From Pelecanus crispus (Eukaryota; Chordata; Aves; Pelecaniformes; Pelecanidae), in NCBI RefSeq assembly GCF_030463565.1, contig NC_134662.1:5991001-6055000 (forward strand): DNA of 64,000 nt, written 5' to 3'. A model generated the notes under the pieces. It had not been told where the DNA came from, did no database searches, and saw only the letters and a list, made by a program, of their open reading frames with translations. The position numbers and the translations under genes were made by a program. Of the stretch, positions 53,601 through 64,000 are shown one piece after another. The number at the start of each line of letters is the position of its first letter. Within the stretch, counting starts at the first letter, position 1.

Positions 53601-56600
53601 CGCAGCTTTCTTCTGAACTCCTGTCCAGCTTCTGGAAGAGCAAGAGCTTCTAGAGTGTGCTGGTGGAGAATGCTGTGGCTTATTTTGTTGATGGATATAA
53701 GTGAAGTACATTTGAGATGTTTAGGAAGCTCTGCTGAAAATGCATGATCTTTCTAGCCAGGTAGAACAACTGATCTTGAAAGAGCTCGGTGTTCACTTGC
53801 TTTTGGTTAATAGGGTTTCGTTATTTTGGATAGCTCCTTAAATTAAGATTTGGCCTGTTTGTTGTAAACTTACAGGAACATTCTCTTTGTGTAAAATAAG
53901 ATTTCAAGCTTTTCATCAGTCTTTTCTGTCATCATGTTTCTGTCTCCCTTCCCCTCAGTGTAGGCAGAACATCCGGAAATCCATGTGGATGATGAGGAAG
54001 AAGGTAGCATTTGGGAGGTGACACCCAGTGATCAGAGTTAGTGCAAAATATTCATTCGTCAGATGTCTGACCTGTGTCCTGTAGGTGGAGAGCAGTTGTC
54101 CCAGGCAGGCTTTGGGATGTTTCGACATCTCTGCGTCTCGGTCATTAGGCTCTGTTTATTGGGTTGTTTCGTTGCTTGGTTTTTTTAAGGCCTTTGACTG
54201 CTCTAAGGGGTGACTGGTTTGAGACTGGGTTGTAACGTTTTTGCTCTTGGCATTGAGGCTGGAGAACGGTGTGGAGGTATAAGCTGCACGTGGCTAGAAC
54301 TCGTGCGGCCATTGTGGGAGGCAGGTGAGAAGGTGGGTGTTGGGGCTTCCGCCTCTTTTGGCGTTTCAGTTCCCATTTGCTGGGAATGTCAGCAAGGAGG
54401 AAGAGGAATCTGCTTGTTTAGTGTTCTGAAAAGGCAGGGCCTACCTTGTGTCTGCTGCTTTTGTGTAATGCAGTGATAACAGCAAGTTGAAATCTTCAAA
54501 CACCATTGTCAGGGGATTCTGACATTTGTTAATTAACTGTTTGTTCTGGTTTGGGTTTTTTTTTTTTTTTTAAACTCTATTTCAGTTTAAGATCCTAGCG
54601 CTGAAAACGCGTACGCACTGGCATATTTTGATACAAAGGCTCTGTGTCTCTGTGTGTGTATATAATTGTCTGCTGAAAATATACCCGAAGTATATATGCA
54701 GCGCAGGAGGTAGTCAAGTCGGCGTTATGTTGAAAACCCTGCCTTTGATATCAGTAGTTCTCAAACTGATCTGAAATACCTTGGCAAATAGTTCAAAGCT
54801 GTTCTACAAAACCTTATTACCATATAGTGGTGTTAATTAAAAGCGTGAGTGTAGGTACGAATACTGGTGAATAAGAAGTAGTAAGAAGTGGCAGTAGTCT
54901 GTTGGCTGCGAGTTTGGGGGGATCTGTGTTACCCACACTTAGATTTCAGGTATCCAGTTTGGAACACAGCAAATTAACATGCCATTTTGTATTTTTGATA
55001 GAAGTAATACACAAAGCACTATACTTTTTTTTTTTCCCCCCCCTGCTAATCCCTAAACATGGGCTATCTGTGATTGCAGTTCTTTCTTTGTTTTCATAAC
55101 ATCTCTCTTGTTTTTCAGTTTTCTACTGGGAATCCATTATATGAAACTTATTACAAACAGGTAGGTTACTTTAAAAAAAAAATTAAAATGCAATTTCCTC
55201 TTCTCCAAGATTTCCCTCTCTTTCCTTTCCCCATTGCAGTGCTAAACTTCTGTAAATTCTCTCTGCTGAGTATAACTCCTTTTGACCTAGAGACAAGAGG
55301 CGTTTCATTTCTCATCTCTGCTTTCATGACAGACATGCTTCAATTGAATGTGAATTTTTATCTTTCAGGTAGATCCAACATATACAGGGAGAGTTGGGGC
55401 AAGTGAAGCTGCGCTGTTTCTTAAAAAATCCGGTCTCTCTGATATTATCCTTGGAAAAGTAAGTTGAAGGAATTAGCTAATGCAGTAATTATCTGTACAC
55501 TTGCTTAAGTGCAGCTAATGTTGAGCAGAAGGGGTTTGCAAAAAGGAATTTGGTGGAATGCAAGTGAGATCCTTTGAACATGAGGTTAACCACAGATTGG
55601 TAATAGCTCCGAGGTATTGTTTGGACTTTCATAGGAATCTAAAAGGAAAAATTGTCTTTTGTGTAACATTTTTGTTGTTAACTTGAGAATTAAATAACGT
55701 TGTATGTTATAATTTGAAAGCTGCAGCGAACAGTTCAAGAATGCATACAATATGAACTGTTGAGCTGAGTTAAGTTTTATTTTAAAATCACAATGGCTTT
55801 TATTTTCTGTCTCCACAGATATGGGATTTGGCTGACCCGGAGGGTAAAGGATACTTAGATAAACAGGTAAATTAAGTGTGCCTGTAGACCTCTTACGTTA
55901 CCTTCCACATATTAGCCTTGTTTCAGGAAAACCCTGATATCCATGGTAGTTATCTTTAGCTTTTTTTTTTTTTTAAAGTTTTCATTTACAACATGAGGGT
56001 TTTTTCCTAGCACTGGTCACATCCAAGTATATTACTCTGAGGCTGCTGAAGAAGTTTGGATCTAATTTTCTGTCCTTCTTTTGTTTGGTAAACAATCAAT
56101 GTGTGTGATATATGGATACACAGTCATTGAGGTTTTCACAAATACAAACTATGATTTTAAGATTTACTTTAGAAGTCTTTCTTGCACGAGCAAATATAAC
56201 TAGCATTTCTAAAAATGGCTTGGAATATCAAATACCAAGTTACTTGTAGATATGGAGAATTATTTTTTTTTTAAAATGTTACTGATTTTTAAGAAAAATT
56301 GTTGAAATTTACTGAATTATGGGAGAGTCCTTCTTAAACTAGCTTTGAAGTTTTCTGCTCTTTGTTCCATGTTATTGTAAAGTTTTTCCTGAATGATCTT
56401 TAAAAGCAGCGGGGTAGTTGTGACTGTGCAGTTAACTGATGGGGCTATACATCTGTTGTTTCCACACTTTACCGAGTTGCACATGTACGGTGTTAGTAAA
56501 AATCATAAGTGGGTTATTGGAGACAGTGATTTAGACTGGTTAGGTTTTTTAATAGAAACCACTGTTGTTTCTAGGGTTTCTATGTCGCGTTGCGCCTTGT

Positions 56601-59600
56601 AGCATGTGCACAGAATGGCCATGAAGTTAACCTGAGCAGTCTGAACTTGACTGTGCCACCTCCTAAGTTTGTAAGTAATATATACCTAAATGTATGTGTG
56701 TGTTATATGAGAACTAAGGCTTCAGCTGCAACGCTGGACCGTTTCATAAATGTCATGGTTCTGAGACTTCAGGCTGCTGTCAGACTGTTCCTTAAGACAA
56801 CTGCAGTCATGGCTGCTATAGTCCTGTCTTCCCGAGTAGTATGCACCAGCCCCTTCCTGGACTGCAAAACTGATGCGAGTTTAACTACGGCCAGCTTGTT
56901 CAGGAAGCTGATGTGGCTAAACTCTAAATTTATGAAAAAATAAAAGAAAACAAAGAAGATTATTTTTGGGCTAGGTCAACAGGAGCGTGTAGTAAAGGTC
57001 ATGACCGCAGCTTTGCCTGCAGTAGCTGCTGTGGAACGTCCTTTAGCTTGTCTTAGTTCTGTGTTGGGGCACCTAATGTCCTTATCGAAGTACTGTAAGA
57101 GTATAAATCAGTATGACCTTTTTTTATTTGGGTACATGCCAAGCCTTTTTGTTTTCTTCAGTGTAGTTAAGCTTCACGTGTATAACCGTCTCTTAAAGGA
57201 ATTAGTATGGATTAGAGACAGAATAGTGTGTGTATTTATGTATATATACACATATAAATAAAAAAATCTTTAATTTTAGCATGACACTAGCAGTCCTTTG
57301 CTGATCACACCACCTTCAACTGAGACTCACTGGGCTGTTAGGGTAAGTGTAAAAGACAATACATTCCATCCATTCTTTAAAAGTAAATATTTTCCTTGTC
57401 TGTAATTTTCCCAGTGAGAGAATTTTGTATCAAATATATTTCCCATTTCAAAAGTCCTCTCTTTCTGATGACAGATTTGTACACAGTAGAGAATATTGAG
57501 CTGTAGTTTTATATTTGAAATAAGTATTAAACACGCCTTTGACAACCCCTGGTGTGATGTTTTTAAGACACAATGAATTTTAATCTTCTGCCTGGATTTC
57601 TTCCAGAATCCTAATAGTAGGCACTTTCATGTTTGTATAAAGGAACCCCACTGAGAACAGCAAAGCATTTCACCAAATCCATCCTGAAGTATTAATTTAA
57701 TGCTTGAGTTCATATGTCCTAATTAGTATTCAGTGATACACACAGTATATATCAGTGGAAAAAAAATAACTTCTGATACATACATGGGAATATTTGTATT
57801 TAGTTGATTTTCAAATGCAAACATTTTCCAAAAGGTAGACATCTAATAAAATAACTTCTAATGCTGATTTTTTTGTTTGTTTGTACTTGCATGTTGTACT
57901 TTGAAGTGGGAAGGAAATTATTTGGGAAGAATAGTTTTTAGTTCTACAGAGTTTGTCAAAGTTTGTTTGAAATCTGGTCAGCAGTGTTTTAATCAGAATG
58001 CATTGTCCTTTTAGAACACTACAGAAACACACTTTGTATGCTGCATATTAAAATCTCTTAGCTATCATAACCTTAGCTTTGAAATTAAGCTCCTAAATCT
58101 AGCTCCGTGGGGTTTACGTTTAAATAGAGGATGGTGCCACTTGCAAGAAAGCTTGGAAATTTAGAATGAACACATTACTGGCCAGTTTTAATTTCTTGCA
58201 AGATCTCATTTTCAACACTCACACAGGCACACTTTTTTACTTATTCAGGCTATTTCTTACCAACTAGGTGGAAGAAAAAGCAAAGTTTGATGGTATTTTT
58301 GAAAGCCTTTTGCCAGTAAATGGTTTACTTTCAGGAGACAAAGTAAAACCAGTACTGATGAATTCAAAGCTACCTCTTGATATCCTAGGAAGGGTAAGTA
58401 TGCTGTTTAGATTTAGCTAGTCTCTATTTAGCTTCTTGTAGTTGCAATGTTAAATATTTAAATGTAACTTATCAACATAGATCAGGTTTTGGCTGAGATT
58501 TTGCATCAAGTGCATGCTATATAGCAAGAACATTAAGTAGGCTCTGAAGTCTTCCACTTAGAAATAAGAATAATAGTAGTAATTTGGGCCCTAGAGTAGA
58601 TTGGCTTTGTTATCTCTGTGTTCATTTTAAGAGCTGGAGGTTTTGATTTTGGTTGTTTAAAAACAAGAAAAACCTCTGCTAAACCATAACAGCTTTTATA
58701 ACATTATATTCCACTGTTTTGTCATTTTTTCAAATACAAATTATTAGACATACCATTAAATCTGTCCGCTCTTTATGCAAGAGAACACTTTAAAACATCC
58801 TAGTTTATTGTAGCTGTCAAATTGTCAAGTATTTTTTTTATGTATATTTATAAATACTTCTGAGATCTGAGTTTAGTGCATCGATTGAATATTTGCAAGA
58901 GAAGCAAACCTTAAAGTATTTTTCTACTTCTATTTAAAATACGTATTCTTTAATGTTTTGCGTGTTGATATGACTGAGAATGAGTACATTCTATGTAAGA
59001 GCTGTATCTGTGTTACATACTTTCATCTCTTCAGGAAGAACTGCCTCTTTATGTTATCTAGAAAAATCTAAGTATGACTTGTTTTAAATCTGTACTTCAA
59101 TATTGTGAAGTACTCACTCTTGAAAGGCTTTGTATTTTATCTTGTTATTGTCACCATAGAAATGCAGGAAGCCTTTTCCTGTTCCAGAAAAGTTTGTGGA
59201 CAAGATAGAGGACTGAGAAAATGGGCAGAGGAGATAAATCAACTAGCTTAAATTCGTACAGGGGTCCAGTGATAAAGCTGGGAGTAGAGTTCAGAGGACT
59301 GAGCCTCTGTCTTAGCGTTCTGCCCACTCTACTATACTGTCTCCGAGTTATATAAACAGTGTTAGCTGATGGCTGAGTATTAGAGTATACAAAGTTTTGT
59401 ATCCTTCTGAATCTCCTGCTAGTTTCTTTGGCTGTACTTGACCTAATAATGAGCTAAAGTTGACAGATGCTTAAATTCTCTCCTATAGAAAATTCTGTGG
59501 GTGGACTTTTTTTTTTTCTTTTTTGACTAAAAGTGACAACTAGAAATTTAGGAATGGAATGCAAATTAGAAATGGATTGACTTTTCTAAAATGTTTTAAC

Positions 59601-62600
59601 TTTCTTATGAGACAAATTTGGACAATTTGCTAGCCCACACCCTCTGGACAATTCTGAAAGCCACCTCTGGATGTTTTTAGTCAGCTTGACTCCTTAATTG
59701 CAACATCGAAAGATGAAAAACTTGCCTGTGTTGCATGCAGAATTTGTTAGAGCCAGTGTGGATTCACGTTGCCAGAAAACTCTGATCCAGTCTGCTTCAT
59801 CAGAGACTGTCTAGCTAGGTCTAATATAACTAATGTGATCTTCACAAAAGTCTATTAGGAGTCTTGAGAGCATGCTTAATATGACGACAACTAACATCAA
59901 AAGCACAAAACGTAACTTGTTCTCTAAATTGTTGTTTTTATCATAATTGCTGCAGGTCTGGGATCTCAGTGATATTGATAAAGATGGTCACCTGGACAAG
60001 GATGAATTTGCTGTGGTAGGTTGCTTTAAATTCTCAATTCACAGTGTGTCTGCTAGAGCAAATTGCTCAGCTTTTTCTCAAGAGCTTTGCAGCTTTCTCT
60101 GCTATAGTCGACTGTTGTAATCTAAATTGTTCATACGGAGCTATTAAATGATCTTTCTCAAATCCATCTACTGACTCTTGCCTGGGTCATCAAGATTAAA
60201 CTTCCTGGAATTACATTCAAAATGATCTGCTCTGGTTTACATCTCTAATCTTACTGTCTTTGTTTTACTAATATGTAAATGACTGATACTGGAAAATCTT
60301 GTTGCTTTTTCTTCTAATTGCTAATGTTATCTGACCTTTTTGCCCTTGCAGGCAATGCATTTGGTTTATAGAGCTCTTGAGAAAGAGCCAGTTCCTTCAC
60401 TATTACCCCCTTCTCTCATACCACCTTCTAAAAGAAAGAAGACTCCCGTCTTTCCTGGTGCAGTTCCTGTTCTCCCTGCAAGTCCTCCACCAAAAGACAG
60501 CCTCCGTTCCACCCCATCTCATGGTAGTGTCAACAGTCTGAACAGCACAGGGAGTTTATCTCCCAAGCACAGCATCAAACAAGCACAGGTACAAATCTCC
60601 CCACTGCCTTTTTTTTTCCCCCTCTCTTTCTTCCTTTTTTTTCCCCTCTTTCTTCCTTCCCCCCCCCTTCCTTTTTTTTTTTTCCCTCTTTCTTCCTTTT
60701 TTTTGGGTATTGGTAAACTGCAGGAAAAAATAAAACTGCTTTTTGATTTCTGTCTCATATGAGCACTTTTCTGAAAACGTGTTTGTTGGTGGGTGATTTG
60801 GATGGAGGGAATAAAATGAGAATGGTAAGACTTGGAAGAACAGAAGAAAAACAGGTGAATTTTAGTCAGTGTGACCATGAGGTAGCAAATCTTACAGGGA
60901 ATTTTCACTCTCCGTAGAAAGTGAAACCATAGAAAGGTTTTATTCATGTATCTGCTTTAGTACCAAAGAAATCATTAATCTACCTTCTAAAGCTCCTGTG
61001 TTATTAGCCTGAGGACTTAGTATGCTCCATTATTTCCAAAGAATGAATGTTTTTCAACTGAAGAATAGCTGTTTATCAGTATTTGTAATTGAGATAAAAA
61101 ACAGTAAGCAAAAACATTCATGGGAAAAGGGGAACTACCTATTTACCAACCAGATTTGATTGTGCAAGATGTTCAGCACATCCAACTCTGAATAATGTCA
61201 TAGATATTCAGTGCGTTGATAAAGACTGTCTACCTTCTTTTGAAATATAAAACTTGGTTTTACAGCCATCTGTGAATTGGGTAGTACCGACATCTGAAAA
61301 AGTGCGATACGATGAAATTTTCTTAAAAACAGACACAGACATGGATGGTTTTGTGAGTGGCCAAGAAGTAAAGGACATTTTTATGCATTCAGGTCTGTCT
61401 CAGAATCTCCTAGCACATATATGGTAAGAATTCCCTAGTAGGTGTATTTTTGTAACTTGCTGATCTGGGAAGTCCGGTTATCCAGCCAGAATTGTGATCC
61501 TAACACTAAAAAAAAAAAGCCCCCCAAGCCCCCCAACCTCTTTTACTTGCCCTGTTGCTGTTCTACAATATGTGGGCTATATGGAAAAACAAGGAAAAAA
61601 TAAATACTCCCTTTGTTTTTGTGGGAGGGGGGTATAGGTCAGTCTGTGGGTTGTGATTGTTCTTTGAAGTTCTAGTGCTCTAAATATTTTCTTAGAGTAA
61701 CGCTGTTCTATTCAGTTAAATATGTCAAAATTCTGCTTTGTTTATGGGACTCTCTCACTAGAATAAACAAGCTCTGATGAGGCTGAATCAAAAGAAAATT
61801 ACATGTGTATGTGTATGTCAGGCTTCTTGGTAGAGGAGAAATAAGCTTTCCTTGTTTACAAATATGATCTATTTTTTACCAGGGCTTTGGCAGACACCAG
61901 ACAGATGGGAAAGCTAAGCAAAGACCAGTTTGCACTAGCAATGTATCTCATCCAACAGAAGGTCAGTAAAGGGATTGATCCTCCACAAGTGTTGTCCCCA
62001 GATATGATCCCTCCCACAGAGAGGAACACTCCCATACAGGTAAGTCATTGATTATTTGTAGATAATACTGAGCTTATGTGCTTTGAAAGTAATGGGCTTT
62101 GAGTATTCATTTTGTAACTTTTTTTTTTTTTTCTTGTAATATTATGGTAAAGAATTGCCGATTTTTTTTTTTCTTCTCTGACAAAATTCTTTAACATCTG
62201 AAAATATACATAGATTTTTAACAACACAAGACAGTAAGTAAAGAAGAATGCAGTAGAATATTCCATAAATAAAGGAATAATAATGCTGAGAAAAGCCTAG
62301 CATGAAAAATACTCCTTTGTCATAGAGAAGGGGTTGGTTTTTAACTTCAGGGAACTGTTAAAAGCAACTGTTAAGAGCTGCTTTAGTAGCCTGTCCCTGA
62401 CTGTGATCAGTACCAAATTCCTCTCATGAAAATGTAAAAATTTTTTTTTTTTTTTAAATGTCTAAATGGAGAGTGATGACTTCCTAGTTTCTGGGAGTTG
62501 GTGGTTGATGAATCCCTTGTAGCATGACAGTCCATAGTCCTATATCCAACACTGTTAATACTATTTTACTGGAGCATCTAATCTTTTACTGAACCCTGCT

Positions 62601-62865
62601 TTGTTCCTTTCCTCAATAGCGTTAGAGTATTTCTGAAACTTAAGTTAATAAATACTTCTGTCATATCAATACATTAATCTTTTCTATAAATTATTTTCCT
62701 TTACTCTTTTTTACTTTCCCTAACCAGAAAGCTTTCGAGCCTCTAATATATTTTAATTGTTGCTGGTCCTTTTAAGGTTTTTCCTATATCCTTTTTCTGT
62801 AGACTCTGTCAGGTTACTTGACCCCTGTAGGAACTGAGATCTCAGCACTAACAGAAATGCGTCGT
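49849..62865 (+). CDS. EPS15L1: EPS15-like 1 (EPS15R), N-terminal part with three EH domains; continues right of the window
   Basis: A clathrin-adaptor scaffold of coated pits whose EH domains bind NPF motifs. Twelve in-phase exons (390 codons): 49849-49878, 55119-55160, 55369-55458, 55819-55866, 56575-56670, 57280-57342, 58268-58393, 59956-60015, 60352-60588, 61266-61423, 61883-62039 and 62803-62865. The start is [12 protein letters not shown]1 (about 14-104) has [20 protein letters not shown] and [18 protein letters not shown]2 (about 126-215) has the intact EF-hand loop [14 protein letters not shown]3 (about 275-365) has [12 protein letters not shown] and [21 protein letters not shown] Pro/Ser linker ([28 protein letters not shown]-like repeats, SPKHSIKQ) joins EH2 and EH3. 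The coiled-coil, DPF and UIM regions are not in the window. Confidence 0.96.
49879..55118 (+). other. EPS15L1: EPS15L1 intron 1
   Basis: A 5.2-kb phase-0 intron. After the CpG island it holds a TATAC-rich low-complexity patch (about 51,282-51,330) and a 25-bp palindrome (52,622-52,646). The higher-complexity stretch at 52.0-54.5 kb has only short open frames and no repeat family that I recognise. The intron ends at a tttttcag acceptor. Confidence 0.7.
51282..51330 (+). repeat. TATAC/TATAG low-complexity repeat
   Basis: Irregular tandem ctata / ctatac units within intron 1 of EPS15L1; AT-rich and unstable-looking. Confidence 0.6.
58394..59955 (+). other. EPS15L1: EPS15L1 intron 7
   Basis: A 1.6-kb AT-rich intron between the exons of the second EH domain. 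It contains a MIR-like fragment at about 59,205-59,346 and no other feature that I can support. Confidence 0.8.
59205..59346 (-). mobile_element. MIR-like ancient SINE fragment
   Basis: The plus strand follows the reverse complement of MIR: ggactgagaaaatgggcaga, then tcaactagctt, then aaagctgggagtagagttca. It ends ttctgcccactctactatac tgtctcc, which matches the characteristic MIR end (...tgctctttccactayacyaygctgcctc). The copy is old and diverged. Confidence 0.55.
60603..60705 (+). repeat. 100-nt polypyrimidine tract after EPS15L1 exon 9
   Basis: An almost pure C/T stretch begins 15 bp after the exon 9 donor. It contains three imperfect copies of ccctctttcttcctttttt. This could form a triplex, or act as a splicing-regulator (PTB-type) platform. 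Confidence 0.8.
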
Positions 62866-64000
62866 GTGAGTAATTGTAACGTCCAAAAGGATGCAAATTT
62901 GTTTATATATGCTACTTGTAACTTTAAAAGTTTTTATTTCTACGCCTTCTCCTGTCTCTTTGCTCTTGTGTTCTGTGACACTTGCTCTTGGCATGATGAT
63001 AATGTCACAGTAGTGTGAAGTTCCTGGTATTGGCTCTTGACCCAGTGACACTGCTTCCTTCAACAATTGGAGATGCATTGGTCTGTCAAGAAGTTCTTTG
63101 ACAGGCAGCTCAGGGTTGACACGTTAAAGTTACTCGTGTACCAGTTCTCTGAAGCTGTGGGCAATAAATATGTCTTGGTGCGAGAGCTTTAAGCTTCCCA
63201 TTATTTTCAGTTCATTGGATCTTTTTTTTAATCTACTGTGGTTTTAGCTGAATATAACATGAAATAAACTGTGTGTTACTGTGAGCATAGCAGATTAGTT
63301 TTTGGTTCATGTGGAACAATGAACGGTGTTATCCTAAACAATGCGGCAACTGATTTTAACTTATTCCATAATCAAATTGGGTAACACCTTACTATGATCA
63401 TGTACAGCATACAGTAGAGGTCTCTGAGCAAAACTGTATCTAGTCTGAAAATATAAAAGTGATATTAGAAGCTTTTGATTTTGCTAGCTTCAAGAATTAG
63501 TCTGGATTGTTGTTATCTATGATTACTTAGTGGCATATTAACAAAAGAAATGCTCATCCAAAAATGAGGACTTAATTAACTTATTTAAACTGGATATTCA
63601 CCTATTGTTTCCACAAAAAATGTCACATTTTACTATGCTATCTGTTTGTGGTTTGTTGGTTGGGTTGTTGGAGTTTTTTTATATTCAATAAAGCCAAACT
63701 TTCTGTGGTTATCACAGCAATCTCAAAGTGAGCAAAGTAAGCAAACTGTACTTCCTTCTTTTTAAAATGCTATTTAAAAATGGTACATCTACTGATTTGT
63801 CATACTAGCAGTGAGTTCAGTGTTGCAGTTTTTGCTCAGTTGCAGTGATTTTTTTCCAAAGAACTAGCAATCCTTTTTATAATAATGACAAATTTTGTAC
63901 CAAATGATGAGATCCTTTTTTTAAGAACTTCAAGGGATACCCCTCTGCATCTTCCCTGATCTACACCCGAATGGCTGTAGAAACGACCTGCACTGCAGGA
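62866..64000 (+). other. EPS15L1: EPS15L1 intron 12 (5' part)
   Basis: Sequence after the donor gtgagt at 62,866 to the window edge. The expected next coding block of the family (the VKELDDIS-like start of the coiled coil) is not found here, so it lies to the right. Confidence 0.6.

Noticed and set aside
51980-54500. Possible long non-coding gene or decayed transposon in EPS15L1 intron 1
   Set aside because: The sequence looks higher in complexity than its flanks, but I found no terminal repeats, no family motif and no consistent open frame.

Overview
The window is vertebrate nuclear DNA, almost certainly from a bird. All genes are split by GT-AG introns. The gene order MED26 - SLC35E1 - CHERP - C19orf44 - CALR3 - EPS15L1, with only C19orf44 inverted, is the order known from human 19p13.11 read in reverse. 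The introns are short, CpG islands are sharp and dense, interspersed repeats are scarce, and the only clear LINE is a decayed CR1. These traits fit an avian microchromosome (the chicken counterpart of this block lies on chromosome 28). The species cannot be fixed from the sequence alone.

Layout. 1-9.7 kb is the end of the large first intron of MED26, whose exon 1 lies to the left; it holds a decayed CR1 and one unassigned coding-like segment on the minus strand. 9.7-12.9 kb carries the last two MED26 exons, followed by a 1-kb 3' UTR. 16.3-20.1 kb is SLC35E1 (6 exons, CpG-island promoter). 26.1-37.2 kb is CHERP (17 coding exons), with a likely alternative last exon at 37,970. C19orf44 runs on the minus strand from 44.3 down to 39.5 kb (8 coding exons), tail-to-tail with CHERP. 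CALR3 (9 exons, 44.7-48.0 kb) starts 400 bp from C19orf44, head-to-head across a shared CpG island. EPS15L1 starts at 49.8 kb and runs off the right edge; the first 12 coding exons (three EH domains) are present.

The genes are not a functional cluster. They are broadly expressed genes for transcription (MED26, a Mediator subunit that docks elongation factors), pre-mRNA splicing and calcium handling (CHERP), membrane transport (SLC35E1), ER lectin-type folding (CALR3), endocytosis (EPS15L1) and one uncharacterised protein (C19orf44). I reconstructed reading frames across all introns by hand. Every proposed junction keeps phase, and the totals (399, 899, 649 and 407 aa for the four complete genes) are close to the human proteins as I remember them.

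I found no new multi-gene system. The most interesting points concern gene structure. CHERP has a second, well-formed terminal exon giving a different C-terminus. A CHERP exon seems to have lost 11 codons by moving its acceptor past an in-frame stop. The avian CALR3 has a complete calreticulin P-domain but no ER-retrieval tail. The C19orf44/CALR3 promoter carries a ZNF143-type motif and four CCAAT boxes. The 3' ends of CHERP and C19orf44 may overlap. A CTTT microsatellite forms the polypyrimidine tract of an SLC35E1 acceptor.
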